Part shown: in pieces, positions 1 to 5,499 of the stretch
How the letters are laid out: every line of letters starts with the position of its first letter
Numbering within the stretch: the first letter of the stretch is position 1
From: Elusimicrobiota bacterium
Lineage (GTDB): Bacteria; Elusimicrobiota; Elusimicrobia; F11
Reading direction: 5' to 3'
Length of the DNA stretch: 5,499 nt
NCBI GenBank assembly: GCA_022709485.1
Contig: JAKLIS010000118.1
Span: 1-5,499 of the forward strand
Position numbers and translations under genes: made by a program
The notes under the pieces: model-generated
The model's input: only the letters and a program-made list of their open reading frames with translations
The model's database searches: none
Told to the model about the DNA's origin: nothing

Positions 1-49
1 CATTAGCACATATGTTTTCCGTTTTAATCTTTCCTTTTTAATTTCCGGG

Positions 50-3000
50 ATGAAGTGGAGTTTGGCTGCCGCTTGGATCTCCACTCAAAACGGCCTTTTT
101 AAACATTTTTTTCCATTTAAAGGAATCCTCAAATTCGCCGAGGTCGATTTGGACAGTCTCCACGGTTCAAATCCCAGTTTTGATGAGAGAACCATTGAAG
201 AAATATTCTTCGCGCTGTTTCCATTTTCTGTTTGGCCCCATACCGAAGATGAACCATCCCAATCAAATAATTTACTTGATGAACGGTTGAGAAACGTCGG
301 CCTCCGGCTTCATGAGTTTAAGGCGGTCGCTTTGCAGCGTCCCGTTTACAATGAATTGGAAAAGGCCTTGGATAATTTGGCTCAACTTAGAAATTTTATT
401 GCCAATGAATTTAAAATAGAGAGTGATTTAAGTTTTCATGATTTGCTGGACGAACCCATAACGCAAAAGTTTATCCTAAGCCTTATATCGATCTCTCCTC
501 ATTTGCTTGAAACCGGTTTGAAGTACGAAGATAATTCCCGTCGTCCCTCGATTGTGGAGGCAGTCGCTTATGTCTTGGGTCCAAATCTGGCTTCCCATTT
601 AAATATTTTGACCAAAATTCCCTCAAGGCGCCGGGGGATTTCTGTGTTGCCGGTTTTGGCCGGGGTAGTCATTCTGGCTTCTTTGGTGGGAGTGGCTTTT
701 TCAAAAGCGGGGCCCCTTGGGGTGTTGGCTCTTATTGGAGCCTCGGCCATTGCGGCGGGGATTGTGGGCTTGGGAATGTCTCACGGACTGCCTTACCTCC
801 AATCTTTAAAGAAAAATTTAAGGGTGGGCGACCCGTATCTGAAATTCGCAGGCGCGGCGGGACTTCTTCTGGGCTCGCTTATTTCCTTTGCTTATTTGGT
901 GCTGAATGAATCCCTTTCTCCCAGCTTGGCGGCTTTATTATCTTTATTTGTGGTCGTTTTCACCGCTTTAAGCCTATATTCGTTGGGCCTTCAGGTTCTC
1001 AAATCAGAAAAAAATGAGGATGGCCGCATGTCTGAGGGGGAATTTTTAGATTTTCTTCCGGTCATGATTTCCATCGGCGTTCTTTTTTTGCTTGTTTTTG
1101 TGGCGGTCGATTTGGGATGGCTCAAAGAGGGCCTCATGTCGGTGGGATTGGGCGCACTAGCCCTGGCGGCTTTTATCAGCGTGGCTCCAAGCCGGGGAGA
1201 CAGGCTGGCTGCTGGAAAAGGAATTAAGGGTTTAGTCAAAAGTTGGGATATTAGTATTCCCTTCGCCCTGTTATTGGCCTATTTGTTCGGCGTCTCAATA
1301 ATTTTGACACTTTATCCGTCTAAGAATGTGATTTTTACCGTACTAATGTCGGTTCCCATTGTCGTATCCACGGGTTTCATTATTGAGATCGTAAAATCTG
1401 AGCTTCAACCCATGCGTGAAATAACAGGGTCTGTCCCTCTGAATCAAAGACATCCCCTTCGAAAGCTGGTGATTGTGACATCGATCCTGGCTCTCATTTT
1501 GTTTCTAACAGCTTTGTATTTCCGAATTATTCCCCCTATTCAGTTGTCTCAAGCGGCGAAACACCAGTTGTTTTCTTTAATGATGACGAGTCCTTTGTTT
1601 TTGGTTGGGATGGCCGCGCGCTTTTCACCCCGAAACAAAAGATGGCAAAAAATGAGATCTGATTTAGATAATCCAGTGGATGAACCGCTCATGGATGTTT
1701 TTCTACCCATCCTTAAATCCCAAAACCAGGAACCGTCCGTTCAGAAACAAAAGCGAATAAAAAAACGCTCGGGCAAAATCGACTCCAGACTGTTGCCCGT
1801 TTTGACCTTCGTCGGCATAATGATCATGACCGCAGCCACCTTCATAAATTTGGACGCCCCGCTTGATTGGATTCAAAAAAATTATCCACAGATCATTATG
1901 ACCCTCGCTCCAATTGTGGGAATTTTCACGGGGAATCATTTTGGCGGAAAAAACGACGTCCCAATCGATGAAATATCCCGGGAAATCCGGACTATTTTGT
2001 TTGGCCAACCTGAAGTTTCAATTGAGACTGCGAAAATTCTCGCTCAGAAAATGATGGATGAAGTGAGCCAAATCGTTCGTGATAATGGCCCTCGGGACGA
2101 AAATGATCCGGAAGCAATGGCCTTAGAAAAATTGGCGTTTGCCTTTGTGATTTTGGAATCGCAATTCGAACGCGACCAATATTTGGAGGTATTTGGGTAT
2201 ACCGGGATTAAGCAGGATGTGATTCGAATCATCCGAGATTTTCCACAACTCTATTTGGATTTGAAGTCCAAATGGGAAGAGACCGAAAATAAAAACAATT
2301 TGCTTCTCCCCGCTGTTTTCGCCGCGTTTGAAGTGATAGAAGAAAGCGATCGTTTGTCCGGAGGAGATGCTGGGAATCCCATTTGTCAAGGTTTGATCCC
2401 ACCGATAACGCCATTCATTGTCATGGGTCTCTTTTGGGCTTTTGGAGCTTCTTTCTATAACCCTGTCATGTGGGGGATCGCCATTCCCTTGGGAATTTTT
2501 GAAATAACGGTTTTGCCCCAAGGGATCGCGTCCCTTTTGAAAAAAGCAGACCAACACCAAAAGAAAGCCAAGGAACCAACGGCAGCGCCTTCTGGGTCGG
2601 AGGGCCTTGTCCAAGCGCTCATGGTCGTGACGCCAACTGAAAAATCGATTGGAGAAGTTTCGCCGGTCCAGAGAGAATTTTCTATCAAGCGAACTCAACT
2701 CCGGTGGTGGCAAAGAAGAACACCTAAAAATCTTGAACGCATTCGCTTGGCTAAGGAATTCCTAGAACATTACGATGCCCAGGTTGAGGCTGAAGGGGCC
2801 AAAACTTTTAAAGAGGTAGTCGAATCACAGCCGGCTCCTCAACCCAGATATGACAGGATTACCATTTATTCTGTTGGAGAAATTGAAGACAAAGACATCA
2901 TTCAATCAGACATCCAAAATTTAAAGTCTTTAATTGCGAAAGTGAGAAAAGATAATGCAAACGAAAATTTCGAGTCTTTATTAGTCCATGACCTCATAAT

Positions 3001-3469
3001 TCTCGTCGATAAATATCTTACCCCTCATGAAATAAATGAGATCGAGAATGAAATTAAAGGGAATACTATGTTCCCGATTAATTTCGTTATCCTAAATATC
3101 AACAAGCCCTATATTATTGATAAGAAGTTAATAGATTACGCCGAAGATAAAGTTGTGGATATTGAGCGAGAACCCTTGATTGATCCAAAATCAGGCAGGA
3201 CTGTTTACCTCAAAAAAAGCGGGGTCATTGATGTTGATACTGTTCTAAAAGTGGCTGGCCAATCCTATTCGGGATTATTGGCTCTTTCGGGATTTCTGGA
3301 TTCAAAATATGAAAATGCAGAATTGGATATTATTACCCGTATTCCGGATCAATTCCGTGCCTCTGAAAAATTGAGAAAACTTTGGAATTTCATTATTAAT
3401 TTGGGGAGTGGCTGGATTCGTTTGAATGATCAAATAAAGGCGGCTCAAGAAACGGCAAACGACGCTTAA
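50..3469 (+). CDS. Large polytopic membrane protein of unknown function, possibly 5'-partial
   Basis: I do not recognise the family. The 1139-residue product has a soluble, partly helical N-terminus (1-195) with no signal peptide. About ten hydrophobic helices follow (approx. 196-217, 221-242, 264-285, 291-313, 335-354, 359-379, 402-422, 426-447, 472-492, 505-522), then a basic linker (523-579), helices at 580-600 and 612-628, a charged soluble segment (631-780), helices at 781-802 and 804-823, a Pro/Ala-rich linker (about 841-932) and an alpha/beta-looking C-terminal domain (933-1125). Loops between hairpins are rich in Lys/Arg and loops inside hairpins are mostly short and poor in them, which suggests both ends are cytoplasmic. 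No transporter, kinase or nucleotide-binding motif was seen. The ATG at 50 has no Shine-Dalgarno (the preceding GGG abuts it), and the frame is open without a stop to position 2, so the real start may lie upstream. The existence of the gene is near certain; the start is not. Confidence 0.9.
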   Translation: MKWSLAAAWISTQNGLFKHFFPFKGILKFAEVDLDSLHGSNPSFDERTIEEIFFALFPFSVWPHTEDEPSQSNNLLDERLRNVGLRLHEFKAVALQRPVYNELEKALDNLAQLRNFIANEFKIESDLSFHDLLDEPITQKFILSLISISPHLLETGLKYEDNSRRPSIVEAVAYVLGPNLASHLNILTKIPSRRRGISVLPVLAGVVILASLVGVAFSKAGPLGVLALIGASAIAAGIVGLGMSHGLPYLQSLKKNLRVGDPYLKFAGAAGLLLGSLISFAYLVLNESLSPSLAALLSLFVVVFTALSLYSLGLQVLKSEKNEDGRMSEGEFLDFLPVMISIGVLFLLVFVAVDLGWLKEGLMSVGLGALALAAFISVAPSRGDRLAAGKGIKGLVKSWDISIPFALLLAYLFGVSIILTLYPSKNVIFTVLMSVPIVVSTGFIIEIVKSELQPMREITGSVPLNQRHPLRKLVIVTSILALILFLTALYFRIIPPIQLSQAAKHQLFSLMMTSPLFLVGMAARFSPRNKRWQKMRSDLDNPVDEPLMDVFLPILKSQNQEPSVQKQKRIKKRSGKIDSRLLPVLTFVGIMIMTAATFINLDAPLDWIQKNYPQIIMTLAPIVGIFTGNHFGGKNDVPIDEISREIRTILFGQPEVSIETAKILAQKMMDEVSQIVRDNGPRDENDPEAMALEKLAFAFVILESQFERDQYLEVFGYTGIKQDVIRIIRDFPQLYLDLKSKWEETENKNNLLLPAVFAAFEVIEESDRLSGGDAGNPICQGLIPPITPFIVMGLFWAFGASFYNPVMWGIAIPLGIFEITVLPQGIASLLKKADQHQKKAKEPTAAPSGSEGLVQALMVVTPTEKSIGEVSPVQREFSIKRTQLRWWQRRTPKNLERIRLAKEFLEHYDAQVEAEGAKTFKEVVESQPAPQPRYDRITIYSVGEIEDKDIIQSDIQNLKSLIAKVRKDNANENFESLLVHDLIILVDKYLTPHEINEIENEIKGNTMFPINFVILNINKPYIIDKKLIDYAEDKVVDIEREPLIDPKSGRTVYLKKSGVIDVDTVLKVAGQSYSGLLALSGFLDSKYENAELDIITRIPDQFRASEKLRKLWNFIINLGSGWIRLNDQIKAAQETANDA
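635..2518 (+). other. Seven two-helix transmembrane hairpins within the large membrane protein
   Basis: Hydrophobic segments of the 1139-residue protein fall into pairs: residues 196-242, 264-313, 335-379, 402-447, 472-522, 580-628 and 781-823. Each pair has two stretches of about 20 hydrophobic residues separated by a loop of 1-15 residues. Hairpins 1, 3 and 6 begin with the related string LPV(L/M). Linkers between the first six hairpins are 20-57 residues and Lys/Arg-rich; about 150 mostly charged residues separate hairpins 6 and 7. The segments were read by eye, so boundaries may shift by several residues and the weaker helices (505-522, 612-628) are less certain. A shared origin of the hairpins is inference. 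Confidence 0.6.
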
Positions 3470-3472
3470 TTA

Positions 3473-4765
3473 TTAGCGGACACCTTGGAGGGCTTTTCTC
3501 TCTCGTTTTTGTTGATACATGAGCTCATCGGCGTGGCTCAAGAGCTCTTCCGGCGTGCGGCGCTCCTTGGGGTTGTAATGAATAACCCCCACACTCATCG
3601 CGAGGCGATACCGGCGGTTGGCGACCCCATTCCATGCCTCTAATCCATCCGACAGGCGTTTTTTCAGAGTGTCTACATGCGTGTCCTCTACATAGTCTGT
3701 TAAAAAAACAACAAACTCATCTCCTCCTAGGCGGGCGATTACATCAGCGTCTCTGAATGTGGATTTAAGGAGATTTGACGCTTCCACAAGGGCGTGATCC
3801 CCTTCTTTATGACCTAGGGTGTCGTTAATCTGTTTGAAACCATCCAAGTCAATAAACAATAGAGAAAGGCCGGTTTTATTGGTTCTGTTGGCTAATTTAA
3901 GTTGTTGTTCAAAGCAAGCCACAAACGATCGCCGATTGTGAAGCCCGGTGAGTTCATCTCGGAGAGATAATGAGCGGAGTTCTTCCTCTAGTTTAACTCG
4001 GTGTGTCACGTCGTGGGAATTTAGAATGCAAACCGGCTGGCCGGTCCCATCCGGCACCACCCGGCCTTTCCCTTCCATGTGGATCCAGCGGCCCTCACTT
4101 TGGCGAAACCGGAATTGGACAAAAGATAGGCTGTGTCCCGCGGTGAATGTCTTTTCAAAAGAGTCCAGGAAGATGAGGCGGTCGTCCCTGTGGATGAAAT
4201 CGAGAATGTTTTGCCCGGTCATCATTTCAGAAGAATGATTTAAAACCTGTTTTGTTGAGGGCCCCGCGTATTTAATGACCCCCGCGTGATCCAAAATCAA
4301 AATGACATCCGAAGCATGTTCCACCATGAGGCGAAACCGTTCCTCGCTTTCCCGAACCGCTTTATGGGAAGCGAAACGGTGCCGGGCGCGTTGAAAGAAG
4401 GCGGGCAAGGTCTCCGAGTGGATTTGGCTTGTGAGAAGATAATCGTCCGCGCCTTTCTCTAAGACCGTGAGCGCTCTCCCGTGGTAGTCATCGGGCAGAA
4501 GAACAATAATGGGCGCTTTCGGGGCATATTGATGAAGCCGGGTCAGGGCCACGCATTCCGGATCGCTATCGGGATCCAAATCCATCAAGATGAGGTCCGG
4601 CGGGGCATTGTCCATTTCCCGAAAAGCTTCGCTTAAATGAAAAACGGATATCGCATGAAATTTTTTGAGGTTTTCTTTGGATTGGAGAAGGGACTGAACG
4701 GGGGTTAGTTGATTATATTCTGTTTCAAGAAGAAGGATGCGTGTGGGACGCGAAAATTCTTTCAA
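3473..4765 (-). CDS. Diguanylate cyclase: degenerate receiver - PAS - GGDEF protein
   Basis: Predicted soluble enzyme that makes cyclic di-GMP from two GTP. Numbering is from the TTG at 4765 (430 residues). A receiver-like domain spans about 8-128, a PAS domain with its C-terminal PAC part about 137-260, and a GGDEF domain about 268-428, joined by the usual signalling helix ending in DELTGL (270-275). The catalytic features are complete: IDLDGF with metal-binding Asp306, substrate residues Asn314 and Asp323, and GGDEF at 347-351. RDAD (338-341) lies exactly five residues before GGDEF, the spacing of the product-inhibition I-site. The receiver keeps a candidate phospho-Asp62, but the acidic pair is Glu14/Glu16, the Thr/Ser is Leu90 and the Lys is Thr112. 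No membrane segment is visible, and no EAL or HD-GYP phosphodiesterase gene is nearby. An in-frame TTG at 4795 gives 440 residues but overlaps the -10 box, so 4765 with AAAGGAGG upstream is preferred. The gene ends in tandem TAA TAA. Confidence 0.93.
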   Translation of the reverse strand: MKEFSRPTRILLLETEYNQLTPVQSLLQSKENLKKFHAISVFHLSEAFREMDNAPPDLILMDLDPDSDPECVALTRLHQYAPKAPIIVLLPDDYHGRALTVLEKGADDYLLTSQIHSETLPAFFQRARHRFASHKAVRESEERFRLMVEHASDVILILDHAGVIKYAGPSTKQVLNHSSEMMTGQNILDFIHRDDRLIFLDSFEKTFTAGHSLSFVQFRFRQSEGRWIHMEGKGRVVPDGTGQPVCILNSHDVTHRVKLEEELRSLSLRDELTGLHNRRSFVACFEQQLKLANRTNKTGLSLLFIDLDGFKQINDTLGHKEGDHALVEASNLLKSTFRDADVIARLGGDEFVVFLTDYVEDTHVDTLKKRLSDGLEAWNGVANRRYRLAMSVGVIHYNPKERRTPEELLSHADELMYQQKRERKALQGVR

Positions 4766-4775
4766 GAGTCCGAAG

Positions 4776-4783
4776 CCTCCTTT
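4776..4783 (-). promoter_or_regulatory. Strong Shine-Dalgarno deciding the TTG start of the diguanylate cyclase
   Basis: The - strand reads AAAGGAGG here, followed by 10 nt and then TTG at 4765. The spacing is slightly long but workable. The longer reading from the TTG at 4795 would place this motif inside the coding region (codons 5-7), where it encodes Lys-Gly-Gly, and that upstream TTG has no comparable site before it. This supports the shorter 430-residue product. Confidence 0.75.
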
Positions 4784-4794
4784 GATTGCCGGCA

Positions 4795-4803
4795 ATTATA
4801 GCA
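4795..4803 (-). promoter_or_regulatory. Extended -10 promoter of the diguanylate cyclase gene
   Basis: The - strand reads TGCTATAAT, a perfect consensus -10 hexamer (4800-4795) with the TG extension one base upstream. Only a weak -35 match (TCGGTA, three of six consensus bases) lies 16 nt further upstream, which is typical of extended -10 promoters for the housekeeping sigma factor. Transcription would begin near 4788-4786, leaving a leader of about 21-23 nt that holds just the AAAGGAGG site. The element lies immediately downstream of the spacer repeat, so the -35 side falls within repeat unit A. Confidence 0.65.
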
Positions 4804-4810
4804 AGAGACT

Positions 4811-4842
4811 TCGATTTACCGAGAATTTTTCGTTCGGGATCC
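4811..4842. repeat. Spacer repeat unit A (degenerate copy)
   Basis: This 32-bp segment aligns without gaps to 4866-4897 with 24 of 32 identical bases; both share the core CCGAGAATTTT. Its own palindrome has decayed to CCGA/TCGG around an A/T-rich loop. It lies just upstream of the diguanylate cyclase promoter and overlaps the weak -35. It is probably a diverged copy of the same dispersed intergenic element as unit B. Confidence 0.55.
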
Positions 4843-4849
4843 AGAGAAT

Positions 4850-4863
4850 TCGTCCTGCCGAGA
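4850..4863. repeat. Partial spacer repeat copy
   Basis: TCGTCCTGCCGAGA matches the left end of unit B (TCGTCATGCCGAGA at 4866-4879) at 13 of 14 positions, offset by 16 bp. It looks like a truncated copy directly in front of unit B, giving a nested cluster of two full units and one fragment. Confidence 0.5.
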
Positions 4864-4865
4864 GA

Positions 4866-4897
4866 TCGTCATGCCGAGAATTTTCTGCTCGGCATCC
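4866..4897. repeat. Spacer repeat unit B with 8-bp-stem hairpin
   Basis: A perfect inverted repeat, ATGCCGAG (4871-4878) and CTCGGCAT (4888-4895), encloses a 9-nt loop. The layout GTC-AT-stem-loop-stem-AT-CC resembles the palindromic REP-like units found between genes in many bacteria. There is no run of T after the stem on either strand, so an intrinsic terminator for the rescue-factor gene is unlikely, although the hairpin could protect or attenuate its transcript. Confidence 0.65.
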
Positions 4898-4919
4898 CGG
4901 CATAGATCCCGTGCAAAGA

Positions 4920-4931
4920 CATCACGTGATG
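4920..4931. repeat. Perfect 12-bp palindrome in the spacer
   Basis: CATCACGTGATG reads identically on both strands. It begins 16 bp beyond the stop codon of the release-factor-like gene, on its 3' side. It overlaps ATGACGA (4929-4935), which is the reverse complement of TCGTCAT (4866-4872), the left end of unit B. A dimeric regulator site is possible, but the position at the end of a gene and next to the repeat cluster makes it more likely part of a 70-bp element. Confidence 0.5.
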
Positions 4932-4947
4932 ACGAAAAAGGCACCCT

Positions 4948-5310
4948 TTATTCCCAGCTGGGGGGCTTTCGAAATTTTTTGATTTCTGATCGGTGCCGTT
5001 TGGCTTGAAGCGTTCGTTGACGGGCGGCGCGGCTGGGTCGCCGGTTTTGACGCCGAAGTTTCTCAGCGGCATCCCTTTTTTCAACCAATCTATTTCGAGC
5101 AAGATATCGATTTCGTCCTTGCGTTCGCTCTTCATCGCATCTCACGAAAATACCCGAGGGCCGATGGGTCAATAAAACGCAAGTGGCCACCTTATTGACA
5201 TTTTGGCCGCCTTTGCCGCCAGAGCGGATAAATTTCTCATCTAGATCTGCCGGGTTAATTCCCAGTTTTCGCATACGTTGGGTGAGTGTTTCCAAGTTAT
5301 CTGAATTCAT
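4948..5310 (-). CDS. Stand-alone GGQ-domain release-factor-like protein (ArfB/MTRFR type, ribosome rescue)
   Basis: A 120-residue protein with only the peptidyl-tRNA hydrolysis domain of class I release factors. SGGKGGQNVNK (30-40) holds the catalytic GGQ (34-36) that enters the peptidyl transferase centre. The following core (41-80: HRPSGI, the RTQGRNR segment, ARNRL) is typical of the family. The stop-codon-reading domain of RF1/RF2 is absent, so it cannot act as an ordinary termination factor. The tail (about 81-116) is dense in Arg/Lys, with RRPSR resembling the ArfB tail that occupies the empty mRNA channel of stalled ribosomes. The core also recalls mitochondrial MTRFR (C12orf65), which acts on split large subunits. 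The likely role is hydrolysis of peptidyl-tRNA on stalled ribosomes or free 50S subunits. The ATG at 5310 is the only start in the frame after the TGA at 5367-5365, but it lacks a clear Shine-Dalgarno. Domain assignment is firm; the subtype is not. Confidence 0.92.
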   Translation of the reverse strand: MNSDNLETLTQRMRKLGINPADLDEKFIRSGGKGGQNVNKVATCVLLTHRPSGIFVRCDEERTQGRNRYLARNRLVEKRDAAEKLRRQNRRPSRAARQRTLQAKRHRSEIKKFRKPPSWE

Positions 5311-5499
5311 AAGAGAGATCTTGCGAAACCTGGTGCCGGTGCTGCAAGAGAGAGGAAGAAGGGGTCACCCATTAGGAGTCCCCCGTCAAGGGGTGAATAG
5401 AAATCCCGCTAAAGAATTCGTGCTGCATAATTCTTCTATAAATCTGTCTTTGACTTCTGCGGCGACGCGCCCGAGTTTTCAATTATTCGGTGTCGAACT
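5311..5499. other. Right-edge region with no confirmed gene
   Basis: This 189-bp stretch lies upstream of the release-factor-like gene. It must hold that gene's promoter or read-through from an upstream gene, but I see no convincing -35/-10 pair; TTGACG on the - strand (5389-5384) has no partner. A weak inverted repeat TCACCC/GGGTGA (5365-5370 and 5391-5396) has a 20-nt loop. Two frames stay open at the right edge: a + strand frame readable from TTG at 5321, and a - strand frame ending in TAG at 5438-5436 after about 20 codons. Neither product is recognisable. Confidence 0.4.

Noticed and set aside
2123..2713. A 196-codon - strand open frame opposite the membrane-protein gene
   Set aside because: Long, but fully inside a better-supported gene, with an Arg/Phe-rich, low-quality product and no family motif. 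Several overlapping - strand frames of the same kind occur there.
3948..4238. A 96-codon + strand open frame inside the cyclase gene
   Set aside because: It is antisense to the PAS-coding part of a clear PAS-GGDEF gene; its product is Ser/Arg-rich with no recognisable motif and there is no ribosome binding site. It is a shadow frame.
4871..4895. Hairpin as an intrinsic terminator of the release-factor-like gene
   Set aside because: The stem is good, but no T-run follows it in the direction of transcription; the bases after the stem are GACGATCTC. A repeat-element hairpin is the better reading.
4953..4962. Palindrome CCCAGCTGGG near the end of the release-factor-like gene
   Set aside because: It lies within the final codons, has no loop, and no stem sits directly before the T5 run at 4940-4936 (- strand). 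Short GC palindromes like this are expected by chance.
4869..5135. An 88-codon - strand open frame overlapping the release-factor-like gene
   Set aside because: Same strand but a different frame from the GGQ protein; no recognisable domain, and it runs through the repeat cluster.
5365..5396. TCACCC/GGGTGA inverted repeat as an operator or riboswitch
   Set aside because: Only 6 bp with a 20-nt loop and no supporting secondary stems or conserved motif; likely chance.
5480..5499. AGTTCGACACCGA on the - strand as the T-arm of a tRNA
   Set aside because: It contains the TTCGA of a T-loop, but the bases after it do not form the needed stem and no acceptor stem or CCA end follows. The sequence also stops at the window edge.

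Overview
The window carries three recognisable protein genes. One very large gene lies on the + strand (from 50, or from beyond the left edge, to 3469). Two genes lie on the - strand: a PAS-GGDEF diguanylate cyclase (3473-4765) and a small GGQ release-factor-like protein (4948-5310). No rRNA, tRNA, CRISPR array or transposase gene was seen. Nothing fixes the organism. The proteins point to a bacterium (GGDEF signalling, ArfB/MTRFR-type rescue factor, TTG start with a strong Shine-Dalgarno). The giant multi-helix membrane protein of no recognised family would fit an uncultivated Gram-negative candidate phylum such as Omnitrophota or Elusimicrobiota, but that is a guess from general impression.

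Left part (1-3469): a membrane protein of at least 1139 residues. I predict about fourteen transmembrane helices, arranged as seven two-helix hairpins, between soluble N- and C-terminal parts. K/R-rich stretches between hairpins suggest that both ends are cytoplasmic. The frame is already open at the left edge, so the true N-terminus may lie outside the window. The last ~205 codons are strikingly AT-rich and encode an unrecognised alpha/beta-looking domain.

Middle (3473-4803): a convergent gene ending 3 bp from the membrane-protein stop. It encodes receiver-like, PAS and GGDEF domains with an intact active site and an inhibitory RxxD site. The receiver domain has lost most of its phosphorylation residues. 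An extended -10 promoter and a strong ribosome binding site sit just in front of a TTG start at 4765 and decide the start codon.

Spacer 4804-4947: a small cluster of palindromic, partly duplicated repeat units, REP- or MITE-like, including an 8-bp-stem hairpin and a perfect 12-bp palindrome.

Right part (4948-5499): the ribosome-rescue gene, then 189 bp in which I can confirm no gene. The three genes show no obvious shared pathway. The two - strand genes point the same way, but the repeat-filled gap and the separate promoter argue that they are transcribed independently.
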